Below are positions 9,472-18,013 of a stretch of 64,000 nucleotides of DNA, piece by piece. The notes under the pieces are model-generated. The model made no database searches, was not told where the DNA came from, and worked only from the letters and a program-made list of their open reading frames with translations. The stretch comes from Kaustia mangrovi. GTDB lineage: Bacteria; Pseudomonadota; Alphaproteobacteria; Rhizobiales; Im1. Every line of letters starts with the position of its first letter. Positions within the stretch are counted from its first letter, which is position 1. The stretch spans positions 4,516,501 to 4,580,500 of the forward strand of contig NZ_CP058214.1 in NCBI RefSeq assembly GCF_015482775.1, given 5' to 3'. The translations under genes were made by a program, and so were the position numbers.

Positions 9472-9807
9472 TCACGGTGCGGTGGCCTGGAAGCCGCCGC
9501 CGGCACCCTCGGCCTGCTTGCCGAGATCGGTGCGCACGGTCGGCCCCAGCGTGCGGATGCGCTCGCGGATATGGCTCGGGCGCACCCGGCCGTCCACGCG
9601 CTCCACATCGATGAGATAGGCGTCGGTCACGAGGTTTCCGGCCTCCGCCGCATGTCCGCGCGCCTCCAGTGCGGAGGCGGCTTCGGCCTCCTGGGCGACG
9701 GCGGCGTCGTCGATCCTCGGGCTCCAGTCGCCCGAGCGGGTGAGAAAGACCACCAGCCCGTCATCGAGCCGGTTGGCAGTCAGGGCCTTGCCCTTTTCGG
9801 TCGTCAT
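9472..9807 (-). CDS. DUF2849 family protein
   Basis: 111-residue small protein of the DUF2849 family, found almost only between cysG and cysI in alphaproteobacteria. The N-terminus (LTANRLDDGLVVFLTRSGDW) and the mid-region VTDAYLIDVE are typical. It starts within the last bases of cysG (ATGA overlap at 9804-9807) and ends 15 bp before cysI, consistent with translational coupling. Function is unknown; a role in siroheme delivery or sulfite reduction is suggested only by context. Confidence 0.88.
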   Translation of the reverse strand: MTTEKGKALTANRLDDGLVVFLTRSGDWSPRIDDAAVAQEAEAASALEARGHAAEAGNLVTDAYLIDVERVDGRVRPSHIRERIRTLGPTVRTDLGKQAEGAGGGFQATAP

Positions 9808-11254
9808 GGCAGCACCTTCAGCCAGGCGGCGTGGGCCGCGTCGGAATCTGTGGGAAAGGGCTCAGACAGGCGGGAGCCGTCGCGCGGAGCCTCCGGCCGG
9901 GTTGCCGCCTCCGGCGCACCGATGAGCAGGAGGGCGGGGCCCTCTATGCCGTAATCGCGAAGGCCGCTGGCCAGCGCGGCGAGATTGGTGTCGACGGAGA
10001 GTTCCTCCTCGAGCGTCCCGTTCTCCACGACGGTCACGGGCGTCGCGGCGTCTGCGCCGGCAGCCAGCAGGCTGCGGCCGACATGGCCCGCCGCGCGCAC
10101 CCCCATATAGACGGCGAGCGTCGCGCCGGAGCGCACCAGGGCGTCCCAGTCGTGCTCGGCGGTACCGTCCTCGCTCGCCCCGGTCAGGAGGGTGATGGCG
10201 CGGTGGCTGCCGCGCTGGGTCAGCGGCTGGCGCAGGGAGGCTGCGCAGCCGAGCGCGGCGGTGATGCCCGGTACCACCTCGACCGGGATGCCGTTGGCCT
10301 CCAGCGCCGCCTGCTCCTCGCCGCCGCGCCCGAAGATATAGGGGTCGCCCCCTTCAGCCGCACGACGAGCTTGCCGGCGAGCGCCTCGCGCACGAGCAGG
10401 CGATTGATCTCCGACTGGCTGTGCGACGGCCCGCCCGGGCGCTTGCCGACCAGCACGCGCTCGGCGTCCCGGCGCGCATAGTCGAGAATGCCGGGGGAGA
10501 CGAGGCGGTCATGGACGATGATGTCGGCCTCCTGGAGCAGCCGCTGGGCCTTCAGCGTCAGGAGTTCCGGATCGCCGGGCCCGGCGCCGACCAGCGCGAC
10601 CCGCCCGAACCGGGCCTCCCGGCCCGCATCGTCCAGGTCGCGCTCGAGCGTGCGCTCGAAGGCGTCATGGTCGCGGGTCAGGAAGGAATCGCGTGTGCGC
10701 CCGAAAAAGAAGGAGCGCCAGAACCGGCGGCGCGGCGCACCTTCGGGCAGGGTGGACGCGACGCGGTCGCGCAGGGCCCGGCCCCGTGTCGCCAGCGCGC
10801 CGAGCGCGGGCGGCAGCATGGCCTCGATGCGCGACTTGAGGCCCTGGGCGAGCACGGGCGCGGCACCCTCGGTGCCGACGGCGACGACCAGCGGATCGCG
10901 GTCGATCAGCGCCGGCATGAGCGCGCTGCACAGCTCGGGGCGGTCGACCACATTGGTGGGCACGTTGGCCGCGCGTGCCGCGTCGGCGAGCGCCTGGGCG
11001 CGGGCGCCGTCCTCGCCCGCCACGAACAGGACGTCGGCGAGCGCCACGTCCTCGGGCGTGGCATGGCGCTCCTGCCAGCGGATGCGGGCAGACGCGGCGA
11101 GATCGGCGAGCTCCGGCGTGAGACGCGGGGCGAACACCGTGACGGTCGCTTCGGTGCGCAGCAGCAGGCGAACCTTCTGGGCGGCCGCCTCGCCGCCGCC
11201 GGCCACGATCGCCGACCGGCCGGAGAAGTCGAGAAACAGGGGGAAATAGCGCAT
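9804..11254 (-). pseudogene. cysG: Siroheme synthase CysG (bifunctional), frameshifted
   Basis: Makes siroheme for CysI. The N-terminal Rossmann half (VAGGGEAAAQKV; precorrin-2 dehydrogenase/ferrochelatase) runs from ATG 11254. The C-terminal uroporphyrinogen-III methyltransferase half carries VGAGPGDPELLTLKAQRLL and VVRLKG. The frame breaks at a CCCCC run at 10348-10352 (GGGGG in the coding sense). One more G gives the invariant KGGDPYIFGRGG, and the other frame then continues with VPGITAALGCAASLRQPLTQRG to the end. As siroheme should be essential for the otherwise intact operon, an assembly error is the better explanation. Confidence 0.88.
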
Positions 11255-11280
11255 GGGAATGCCTCCCGGAGATTGGGCGC

Positions 11281-11595
11281 TCAAACCTGTTCGGCGAGCG
11301 TGAGCTCGAGCCCGTCGAGCGCTTCCGACCAGATGATCTGGCAGGACAGGCGCGATGTGTCCGACAGGATCGGCAGCTCGTCGAGCTTGTCTTCCTCGTC
11401 GTCGGTGGCCGGCGAGATGCGTGCCGCCCAGTCCGGCGAGACGTGGACATGACAGGTCGCGCATTCGCATGCCCCGCCGCACAGGCCCTCGATATCGAGG
11501 CCGTGCTCGCGGATGATCTCCATCACCCGCCAGCCCTCGACGGCTTCCAGTTCGTGGGTGTTGCCCGAATGGTCCTTGACGCGGATGATGCCCAT
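11281..11595 (-). CDS. [2Fe-2S] ferredoxin, adrenodoxin/ISC type
   Basis: 104-residue electron carrier. The cluster ligands are in GLCGGACECATCHV (C-x5-C-x2-C) with the fourth cysteine in RLSCQIIW, as in vertebrate-type ferredoxins. The start at 11595 (MGIIRVKDHSG) gives the standard beta-grasp N-terminus; an ATG 42 bp further up would add an unusual tail. It is the first gene of the sulfur operon, 26 bp before cysG. With no CysJ present it is the obvious candidate electron donor to CysI. That link is inferred. Confidence 0.9.
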   Translation of the reverse strand: MGIIRVKDHSGNTHELEAVEGWRVMEIIREHGLDIEGLCGGACECATCHVHVSPDWAARISPATDDEEDKLDELPILSDTSRLSCQIIWSEALDGLELTLAEQV

Positions 11596-11652
11596 CGGTC
11601 CAAACTCCTGAAGAGGCGGCGTTAAACGGTCGTCCAAGGCGGTGCGAAACCG

Positions 11653-11797
11653 GGTCGTTCGTTATGTCAAACGGCCGTATGAAGCGGAAAACGAGGCGGG
11701 GATCTCATGGGCGAGGCGCGATTTATGCTTGATGTACGCTCGCGAATGAGGGATATGTGGCCTACGCTCTCCATTCCGGTCGTTCGTAATAACGAAC
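11653..11797. promoter_or_regulatory. Divergent control region with GGTCGTTCGT repeats and an ACGAAC palindrome
   Basis: Space between the ferredoxin-cys operon and the XRE-cupin gene. GGTCGTTCGTTA occurs at 11653-11664 and GGTCGTTCGTAA at 11779-11790. The latter forms a perfect inverted repeat GTTCGT-AATA-ACGAAC (11782-11797) 24 bp before the regulator's ATG. Position and symmetry suggest the operator of the divergently encoded XRE-cupin protein, with the second half-site copy near the cys operon promoter. Confidence 0.6.
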
Positions 11798-11820
11798 AAG
11801 AGTTCTAAAAAAGGAACGGC

Positions 11821-12447
11821 ATGATGTCAAGCCGTCGCCGGTCGCGGCCGGCTCACGAAAGCGAGAACGAGTTCACGCCGTCGCTGGGCAAGACGATCCA
11901 GCGCCTGCGCAAGGCCTACAATCTGTCGCTGGGCGAACTGTCGGAGCAGTCCGGCGTGGCCAAGTCGATCATCTCGCAGATCGAGCGCAACGAGACCAAT
12001 CCGACCATCGGCACGGTCTGGCGCCTGTCGCGCGCGCTCGACATCACGCTCGACGAGGTGTTGAAGGTCGATTCCCGGCCGAATTTCCTGCAGCATCAGA
12101 AGCGCGCGGGCGTGCCGGTACTCACCAGCCAGGACGGGTTGTGCACGCTGACCATACTGGGCTCGCTGGAGATGGTGGAATTCCTCCAGTGGTACCATTT
12201 CGAGGCCAAGCCCGGCGGCGTTCTGGAATCCGAACCCCACCAGCCCGGCTCCGTGGAGCACCTGTCGATCCTCAAGGGCACGCTGGAGATCACGGTCGAC
12301 GGCGAGACGAAGGTGGCGGAGGAGGGCGAGACGCTCCGCTATCGCGGCGACCGCCCGCACAGAATCGCCAATATCGGCGACACGGACGCCGCCGCGACCA
12401 TGGTCGACGTCCTGAAGGTGGTCACCGCGCTCGACGAGCGGCGCTGA
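11821..12447 (+). CDS. XRE-family regulator with C-terminal cupin domain
   Basis: 208 residues. An N-terminal helix-turn-helix (TIQRLRKAYNLSLGELSEQS through KSIISQIERNETNPTIGTVWRLS) covers about residues 20-75. A small cupin with HLSILKGTLEITVDGET and LRYRGDRPHRIANIGD follows. Such proteins sense a small ligand or metal. It is divergent from the sulfur operon, with a palindrome in between, so it probably controls sulfur assimilation; that is an inference. The ATG is preceded by AAAAAAGGAACGGC. Confidence 0.88.
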   Translation: MMSSRRRSRPAHESENEFTPSLGKTIQRLRKAYNLSLGELSEQSGVAKSIISQIERNETNPTIGTVWRLSRALDITLDEVLKVDSRPNFLQHQKRAGVPVLTSQDGLCTLTILGSLEMVEFLQWYHFEAKPGGVLESEPHQPGSVEHLSILKGTLEITVDGETKVAEEGETLRYRGDRPHRIANIGDTDAAATMVDVLKVVTALDERR

Positions 12448-12489
12448 GGCGGATATCCGCCCTGTTCACGCCGGGAGAAGCCGGAACGG

Positions 12490-13161
12490 TCAGGCGCTGA
12501 GCGGCCAGGACAGCCTGCGGTCGGCCTCGGCGATCTCCTCGACGACCCGGGCGATGCCGGAGCGTTCGCCCATGCGCCGATACCAGGCGGCAAGCCCCGG
12601 GAACCGGTCGAGATCCGGCCCGTTGAGCCGCACCGCATAGTGGATCGTCGTGAACATGGCGATGTCGGCGACCGAGAAAGTCCCGCAGAAATGGTCTTTT
12701 CCGCCGAGCCGGTTCTCGAGCCGCCGGTAATGGTCGCCGATCGCCGCCATGGCGCGCCGGCCGTCCTCCTCGCGGGTCTTGCGGAGCCCGGCGTCGGCGG
12801 GCGGCGGTTCGTTGCGGTACATGATGCGGCGCACATCGGCGAGGAGGATCTCGTCGGCATCGAGCTCGACGAGGCGGCAGCGCGCCTTCTCCGCCGGGTC
12901 GGACGGGTAGAGCGGCGGCACGGGATGGGCCTCCTCGAGATATTCGAGGATGACCGTCGAATCGAAGAGCGTGAGATCTCCGTCGACCAGCACCGGCACC
13001 TGGCCCTTGGGATTGGCGGCAATGACCTCCGGCGCTTTCGGCCGGTATCCCTCCGACTGCGTGAAGGCGACCTCGACGCGCTCGAAATCGAGGCCCTTCT
13101 CGTAAAGGGCGATCTCCACCTTGCGGGAGAACAGGCTCAGGGGTCCCGAATAGAGCCGCAT
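12490..13161 (-). CDS. Glutathione S-transferase family protein
   Basis: 223-residue cytosolic GST. The thioredoxin-fold N-terminus reads MRLYSGPLSLFSRKVEIAL, with Ser at the glutathione-activating position, then NPKGQVPVLVDGDLTLFDSTVI (cis-Pro and the glutathione-gamma-glutamyl site). The helical domain has FCGTFSVADIAMFTTIHYA. Start 13161 gives the standard N-terminus; an upstream ATG at 13203 would add 14 residues. Convergent with the XRE-cupin gene. Substrate unknown. Confidence 0.9.
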   Translation of the reverse strand: MRLYSGPLSLFSRKVEIALYEKGLDFERVEVAFTQSEGYRPKAPEVIAANPKGQVPVLVDGDLTLFDSTVILEYLEEAHPVPPLYPSDPAEKARCRLVELDADEILLADVRRIMYRNEPPPADAGLRKTREEDGRRAMAAIGDHYRRLENRLGGKDHFCGTFSVADIAMFTTIHYAVRLNGPDLDRFPGLAAWYRRMGERSGIARVVEEIAEADRRLSWPLSA

Positions 13162-13278
13162 GGCGTTTCCTTCCGAGTCGGTTGTCGGCAGCGCCATGAA
13201 CAATACGGGAACATCCGGATCGGCACAATCGCCAATCGCTGGACTGTCTTGACAGGGCTCGCGGCGGGGTCCCCGTCG

Positions 13279-14313
13279 TCAGACCCCGTAATAGTCCCGG
13301 TACCATGTCACGAAGGCGGAGACGCCGTCCTCGATGCTGGTCGCGGGGCGATGGCCGGTGGTGGCAACGAGGTCTTCCACATCCGCCCAGGTCTCCGCGA
13401 CGTCGCCGGGCTGCATATCGAGGAAGCGCTTGTCGGCCTCCCGGCCCAGAGCCTGCTCGAGAACCTCCACATAGCGCATCAGGTTTTCAGGCTGCGCATT
13501 GCCGATATTGAACAGCCGGTAGGGCCCGGTCGGGCTGGTCGCGGGGTCGGGCGCCATGGCGTCCCAGTCCGGATCCGGTGCCGGGGCGTGGTCGATCAGC
13601 CGGACGATGTTCTCCACGATATCCCCGACATAGGTGAAGTCGCGCTTCATGCGGCCGTGATTGTAGATCTCGATGGGCTCGCCGGCGAGGATCGCGCGGG
13701 CGAACTTGAAGAGCGCCATGTCGGGCCGCCCCCAGGGGCCGTAGACGGTGAAGAAGCGCAAGCCCGTCACCGGAACGGCGAAGAGATGGGCGTAGGAATG
13801 CGCCATCGCCTCGTTGCCGCGCTTGGTCGCGGCATAGAGCGAGACCTGATGCGCCGTGCCGTCATGGACGGTGAAGGGCATGCGCCCGTTGAGCCCGTAG
13901 ACGGAGGAGGTGGAGGCGTAGATCAGATGCTCCGGGCGGCGATGGCGGCAGGCCTCCAGCACCGACAGGAAGCCCGTGATATTGCTCGACACATAGTCGA
14001 ACGGCGCCTCCAGGCTGTAGCGCACGCCCGCCTGGGCGGCGAGATGGATCACGATATCGGGCTCGCGCTCGTCGAAGAGCGCGGCCATGCCCTCCGCATC
14101 CTCCAGGCTGGCCCGGACCTCGGTGAACCCCTCATAGGGCTTCAGCCGCTCGAGCCGCGCCTCCTTCAGGCGCACATCGTAATAGGCGTTGACATTGTCG
14201 AGCCCGATGACGCGCGCGCCATCCTGGAGAAGCCTGAGCGCCAGATGGTTGCCGATGAACCCCGCGGTTCCGGTAACCAGGACGGTGCGCTCCTTGATCG
14301 GTTTTGTCGGCAT
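13279..14313 (-). CDS. NAD-dependent epimerase, UDP-glucuronate 4-epimerase type
   Basis: 344-residue extended SDR. The NAD-binding motif is GTAGFIGNHLALRLL. The catalytic triad is visible as STSSVYG and YAATKRGNE (Y-x3-K). The blocks LRFFTVYGPWGRPDMALFKF and MKRDFTYVGDIVENIVRLID match bacterial UDP-GlcA 4-epimerases (LpsL/Cap1J group), which supply UDP-galacturonate for surface polysaccharide or LPS. The nucleotide-sugar dehydrogenase at 15894 lies nearby, fitting the same branch of metabolism, though the two are not in one operon. Confidence 0.88.
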   Translation of the reverse strand: MPTKPIKERTVLVTGTAGFIGNHLALRLLQDGARVIGLDNVNAYYDVRLKEARLERLKPYEGFTEVRASLEDAEGMAALFDEREPDIVIHLAAQAGVRYSLEAPFDYVSSNITGFLSVLEACRHRRPEHLIYASTSSVYGLNGRMPFTVHDGTAHQVSLYAATKRGNEAMAHSYAHLFAVPVTGLRFFTVYGPWGRPDMALFKFARAILAGEPIEIYNHGRMKRDFTYVGDIVENIVRLIDHAPAPDPDWDAMAPDPATSPTGPYRLFNIGNAQPENLMRYVEVLEQALGREADKRFLDMQPGDVAETWADVEDLVATTGHRPATSIEDGVSAFVTWYRDYYGV

Positions 14314-14494
14314 GGACGGTTCCCGCGCGAAAACATGGCCTGAAAGTCACTGCCGTCTATGTGAACCAGCCGCCGGGGGCCGTCAACCGCGGCGGGCGGA
14401 GCCTCGCCCGGCGCTGTTGCCCCGGCGCGCAAGGTCTGCCCAAATGAGTGTCGCAAATGAGCATCGCTGCCGGCACCGGCGGAAAGGTGAGGGA

Positions 14495-15505
14495 ATGGGG
14501 CAGGACGGGCAGGACAAGGCACCGGCGGAGCTCGGCCAGATCGCGGCCGCGCTCGTCGGCTCGAAGGTCACGATCTTCGCCCAGGACCGGCGGCTGTGCT
14601 ATCTCTGGATCCACAATCCGCCCGAGGGCTTCGGCACCGACCGGCTGATCGGCCGCAGCGACGAGGACGTGCTGCCCGAGGAGACCGCCCGGACGGTCGT
14701 GCCGGTCAAGCGCAAGGCCATCGCGCGCGGGCGGCGCCAGCACTGCACGGTCGCCATGACGCTGGCCGACGGCCACGAGCACTGGTTCGACCTGGCCGTC
14801 GAGCCCACACGCGGCGCGGACGGACGGGTGACGGGGATCACCTGCACTGCCATCGACATCACCGACCGCATGACGATGGAGCAGCGCATGAGCGTTCTCA
14901 TGCGCGAGCTCGCGCACCGCTCCAAGAACCTGCTCGCGGTCATCCAGGGCATCGCCAATCAGACGGCACGGACGAGCGGCTCCATCGCCCAGTTCAGCCA
15001 GCGCTTCAGCGGCCGGCTGAGCGCGCTCGCCCATGCGCAGGACCTTCTGACCGCCACGAACTGGCAGGGCGCCTCGCTCGACGCGATGGTGCGCTCGCAG
15101 CTCGGTCCCTATCTGGAGGCCTATGGAGACCGGATCGGGACGGGCGGGCGGCCCGTCACGCTGAAGCCCAATGCGGCGCAGTATCTGGGGCTCGCCATTC
15201 ACGAGCTCGGCGCGAACGCGGCCAGGCACGGCGCGCTCTCGGTGCCGGGTGGCACGGTGTCGGTCTCCTGGCGCTTCACGCCGGCGCGCAAGGACGGGAC
15301 GCGGCGGTTCGTCCTCCTGTGGCAGGAGCATGGCGGACTGCCACCGAAACCGGCCGGGGACGGGCACGGCTTCGGCCGCGTGATGCTCGAGCGCATCGTG
15401 CCGCAGGCGCTCGGGGCCGACGCCACGCTCCGCTTCGCCGGGGAGGGGCTCGTCTACCGCCTCGTCATTCCCGAGGGCGAGCTGGCGCAGGCCGCGGGGC
15501 GGTGA
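14495..15505 (+). CDS. PAS-containing HWE-family sensor histidine kinase
   Basis: 336 residues. An N-terminal PAS-like domain (FAQDRRLCYLWIHNPPEG ... TGITCTAIDITDRM) is followed by the HWE kinase phosphoacceptor LMRELAHRSKNLLAVIQGIA, the N-box IHELGANAARHGAL and the late HGFGRVMLERIVPQAL segment. HWE kinases are most frequent in Rhizobiales and often drive the general stress or light response. ATG 14495 follows GGAAAGGTGAGGGA; an in-frame ATG at 14444 is possible. No response regulator is adjacent and there are no transmembrane helices, so it is a cytosolic orphan. Confidence 0.88.
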   Translation: MGQDGQDKAPAELGQIAAALVGSKVTIFAQDRRLCYLWIHNPPEGFGTDRLIGRSDEDVLPEETARTVVPVKRKAIARGRRQHCTVAMTLADGHEHWFDLAVEPTRGADGRVTGITCTAIDITDRMTMEQRMSVLMRELAHRSKNLLAVIQGIANQTARTSGSIAQFSQRFSGRLSALAHAQDLLTATNWQGASLDAMVRSQLGPYLEAYGDRIGTGGRPVTLKPNAAQYLGLAIHELGANAARHGALSVPGGTVSVSWRFTPARKDGTRRFVLLWQEHGGLPPKPAGDGHGFGRVMLERIVPQALGADATLRFAGEGLVYRLVIPEGELAQAAGR

Positions 15506-15527
15506 GCGCCGGTTTTCGCGCACCGGT

Positions 15528-15830
15528 TCACGGCTGCTCGCCGTCATAGCCCTCGATGATCAGGATATCGGCGACGGAGGCCGCCTCCCGGAGCGCCTTG
15601 GCCTTGCGGTATTCCGGCGAGTAGTAGCATTCCACCGCGACGTCGTAGGAGGGGAACTCGATCACCACATTGCGCTCGCGCGAGGTTCCCTCGACCGCCT
15701 CGAACCGTCCGCCGCGCACCAGGAAGCGCGCGCCGTATTTCGAGAACGCCTCGGCATTGGCGGCGACATAGGCCTTGTAGGCTTCCGCGTCGGAAACGGT
15801 GACCCGTCCGATCCAGTATCCCTTCGCCAT
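15528..15830 (-). CDS. DUF1330 domain protein
   Basis: 100-residue dimeric alpha-beta barrel-fold protein of the DUF1330 family. The start AKGYWIGRVTVSDAEAYKAYVAAN, the centre FLVRGGRFEAVEG and the tail ERNVVIEFPSYDVAVECYYSPEYRKAKALR are all standard. Function of the family is unknown. Convergent with the HWE kinase; likely monocistronic. Confidence 0.9.
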   Translation of the reverse strand: MAKGYWIGRVTVSDAEAYKAYVAANAEAFSKYGARFLVRGGRFEAVEGTSRERNVVIEFPSYDVAVECYYSPEYRKAKALREAASVADILIIEGYDGEQP

Positions 15831-15893
15831 GGTTCGTATCTCCCTGTCAGTTCAAACAACGTCGGATCGGGCGGCGCCGGCCCGTCCCCGCCA

Positions 15894-17177
15894 TCACAGC
15901 CGCCACAGCACGCAGCGTCCGGGCCGCGCGGCGCGGTCGAGCCGGGCGTGAATGTCGGCCACGAAGACGGGGCCGGACGGGGCGAGGCAGCGCTCGACCA
16001 GCGGCCAGGGATCGGCGCCGAACGCCTTGTGGGGCACGGCGAGCACGACCGCCTCGGCGGCGTGGAGCCTGTCCTCCGGCGTGTGCTCCAGCCCGTAGAC
16101 GCGGGTCAGCTCGTCCGGGTCGCACATCGGATCGTGGATCTGGACGGAACAGCCGAACTGCTCGAGCTCGGCGACCAGATTGGCGACCTTGCTGTTGCGG
16201 ATGTCGGCGATATCCGGCTTGAAGGTCACGCCCAGAACGGTCACGCGCGGCGGCACGGCAATCGCGTTGGTGGCACAGCCGCGGATGAGCTGGCGTGCGA
16301 CGAAGCCCGGCATGTCCTCGTTGAGCTTGCGCCCGGCGAGCACGATCTGCGCCTGATAGCCGGTCATCTGCGCCTTGTGGGTGAGATAGTAGGGGTCGAC
16401 GCCGATGCAGTGGCCGCCGACGAGGCCGGGCGTGAACTTGAGGAAGTTCCATTTCGTGCCGGCCGCCTCCAGAACGTCGTGCGTGTCGACGCCGAGGCGC
16501 TCGAAGATCACGGCGAGCTCGTTGACGAGCGCGATATTGAGGTCGCGCTGGGTGTTCTCGATCACCTTGGCGGCTTCCGCCACCTTGATCGACGGCGCCT
16601 TGTGGACGCCCGCCCTCACCACTGCGCCGTAGAGGGCGGCCACCCGGTCGAGGGCGGCCCCGTCGCTGGCCGCGACCACCTTGGTGATGGCCTCGAAGGG
16701 GTGGGCCTCGTCGCCCGGGTTGATGCGTTCCGGCGAGTAGGCGACGGCGAAATCGGTGCCGAGCTTCAGGCCCGAGCGCGCCTCGAGGATCGGCACGCAT
16801 ACCTCTTCCGTCGCGCCGGGATAGACCGTCGATTCATAAACCACCACCGCGCCGCGCCGGAGCACCTCGCCGACCGTCGCGGAGGCCCGCTCGAGCGCGG
16901 AGAGGTCGGGCACATTGGCCGCGTCGATGGGGGTCGGCACGGTGACGATGTGGATATCGGCCGCGGCGATGTCGCGCGCCTCGCCCGTGAACCTCAGGCC
17001 GGGACAGGCGAGAGCCGCCGCATCGACGCTGTTCGTGCGATCCTCGCCGCGCGACAGGCCCGAGACGCGGCTTGAATCGCTGTCGAAGCCGATGACCGTA
17101 AAGCCCGCTCCTGCAAAGGAAACCGCGACTGGCAGCCCGACATAGCCGAGCCCAATGACTGAAACCGTTCGATCCAC
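15894..17177 (-). CDS. Nucleotide-sugar dehydrogenase (UDP-N-acetyl-hexosamine or UDP-glucose 6-dehydrogenase family, TviB-like)
   Basis: NAD-dependent oxidation of a UDP-sugar C6 to a uronate for polysaccharide synthesis. N-terminal Rossmann VIGLGYVGLPVAVSFA. The catalytic region GGHCIGVDPYYLTHKA contains the active-site Cys. The C-terminal domain has VLGVTFKPDIADIRNSK. The GGHCIGVDPYYL form favours the UDP-GlcNAc/GalNAc dehydrogenases (TviB/WbpA/VipA) over UDP-glucose dehydrogenase. The start is taken as GTG 17177 because GGAGGGG precedes it and the protein then begins just before the Rossmann strand; an ATG at 17246 adds 23 residues. Confidence 0.87.
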   Translation of the reverse strand: MDRTVSVIGLGYVGLPVAVSFAGAGFTVIGFDSDSSRVSGLSRGEDRTNSVDAAALACPGLRFTGEARDIAAADIHIVTVPTPIDAANVPDLSALERASATVGEVLRRGAVVVYESTVYPGATEEVCVPILEARSGLKLGTDFAVAYSPERINPGDEAHPFEAITKVVAASDGAALDRVAALYGAVVRAGVHKAPSIKVAEAAKVIENTQRDLNIALVNELAVIFERLGVDTHDVLEAAGTKWNFLKFTPGLVGGHCIGVDPYYLTHKAQMTGYQAQIVLAGRKLNEDMPGFVARQLIRGCATNAIAVPPRVTVLGVTFKPDIADIRNSKVANLVAELEQFGCSVQIHDPMCDPDELTRVYGLEHTPEDRLHAAEAVVLAVPHKAFGADPWPLVERCLAPSGPVFVADIHARLDRAARPGRCVLWRL

Positions 17178-17266
17178 CGAAATGCCCCTCCGACTGGCCC
17201 GACCCATGGACGCGCCATCAAAGCCCTTGTGAGATGTGGAATGCAACTGTTTGCCGAGGAGACGGG

Positions 17267-17866
17267 CTATTCGACGATGATGACCTGTCCGGTGATCGCG
17301 CCTTCGACGCTTTTCGCATAGGCCCGTCCGACCTTTCCGGAAGACACCGGTTCATGGCCGGGGAACCACGCACCGTATCGCGGCACGGACACATCCAGGA
17401 GCCCCGGGCTCACGACATTGACCCGCAATCCACGCGGCATCTCGATGGCGGCACCGACAACGAAACCGCCGAGCGCACCGTTTGCGGTTGCAGCGCCTGT
17501 CCCCATTCTGATGGGATCGCGATCGAGAACACCGCTCGTCAGCGTGAAGGATCCCCCTTCGGTCACGGTGCCCAGGCCCGCGAGAACGAGATTGACCTGC
17601 CCCATGACCTTGTTCTCGAGACCGAGCATGAAGGTGTCCTGCGTGTAGTCGGCGAGCGGGCCGAAATGAACGTTGCCGGCGGTGGAAACCACCGCATCGA
17701 CTTGGCCGGTTCTGGCATACATGGCTTCGACGGATGTGCGGTCCGCCATGTCGACCCGGACCTCGCCGCTCGACCTGCCTGCAGTGACGATGTCGTGGCG
17801 TGCGCCCAGCTCCTCGCAAACGGCTTTGCCGATATCGCCCTCGGCTCCGACGACAATGATCTTCAT
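17267..17866 (-). CDS. Short-chain dehydrogenase/reductase-like protein lacking the usual YxxxK
   Basis: 199 residues. The N-terminal NAD(P)-binding motif VVGAEGDIGKAVCEEL and the STAGNVHFGPL loop are SDR-like. The serine region TSGVLDRDP is present, but the expected Tyr-x3-Lys is absent: the aligned segment reads GTGAATANGALGGFV. This places it with the divergent SDRs annotated as putative dehydrogenases without a classical catalytic Tyr. The C-terminal RVNVVSPGLLDVSVPRYG is conserved. Substrate unknown. Divergent from the class V aminotransferase gene. Confidence 0.82.
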   Translation of the reverse strand: MKIIVVGAEGDIGKAVCEELGARHDIVTAGRSSGEVRVDMADRTSVEAMYARTGQVDAVVSTAGNVHFGPLADYTQDTFMLGLENKVMGQVNLVLAGLGTVTEGGSFTLTSGVLDRDPIRMGTGAATANGALGGFVVGAAIEMPRGLRVNVVSPGLLDVSVPRYGAWFPGHEPVSSGKVGRAYAKSVEGAITGQVIIVE

Positions 17867-18013
17867 CCTGACCTCCTTCGGTTGGCTGCATGAGAGGGCG
17901 CGAAAAGCGGCCCTGGTCGTAATCGGAGCCTGGGACTGTAAACCTCGCCCGATGGGTTTGGCAGCACCGCCGTCTCCTCTGGCGGCATCGCCGCGGCGAT
18001 GCTATCAGGCTTT

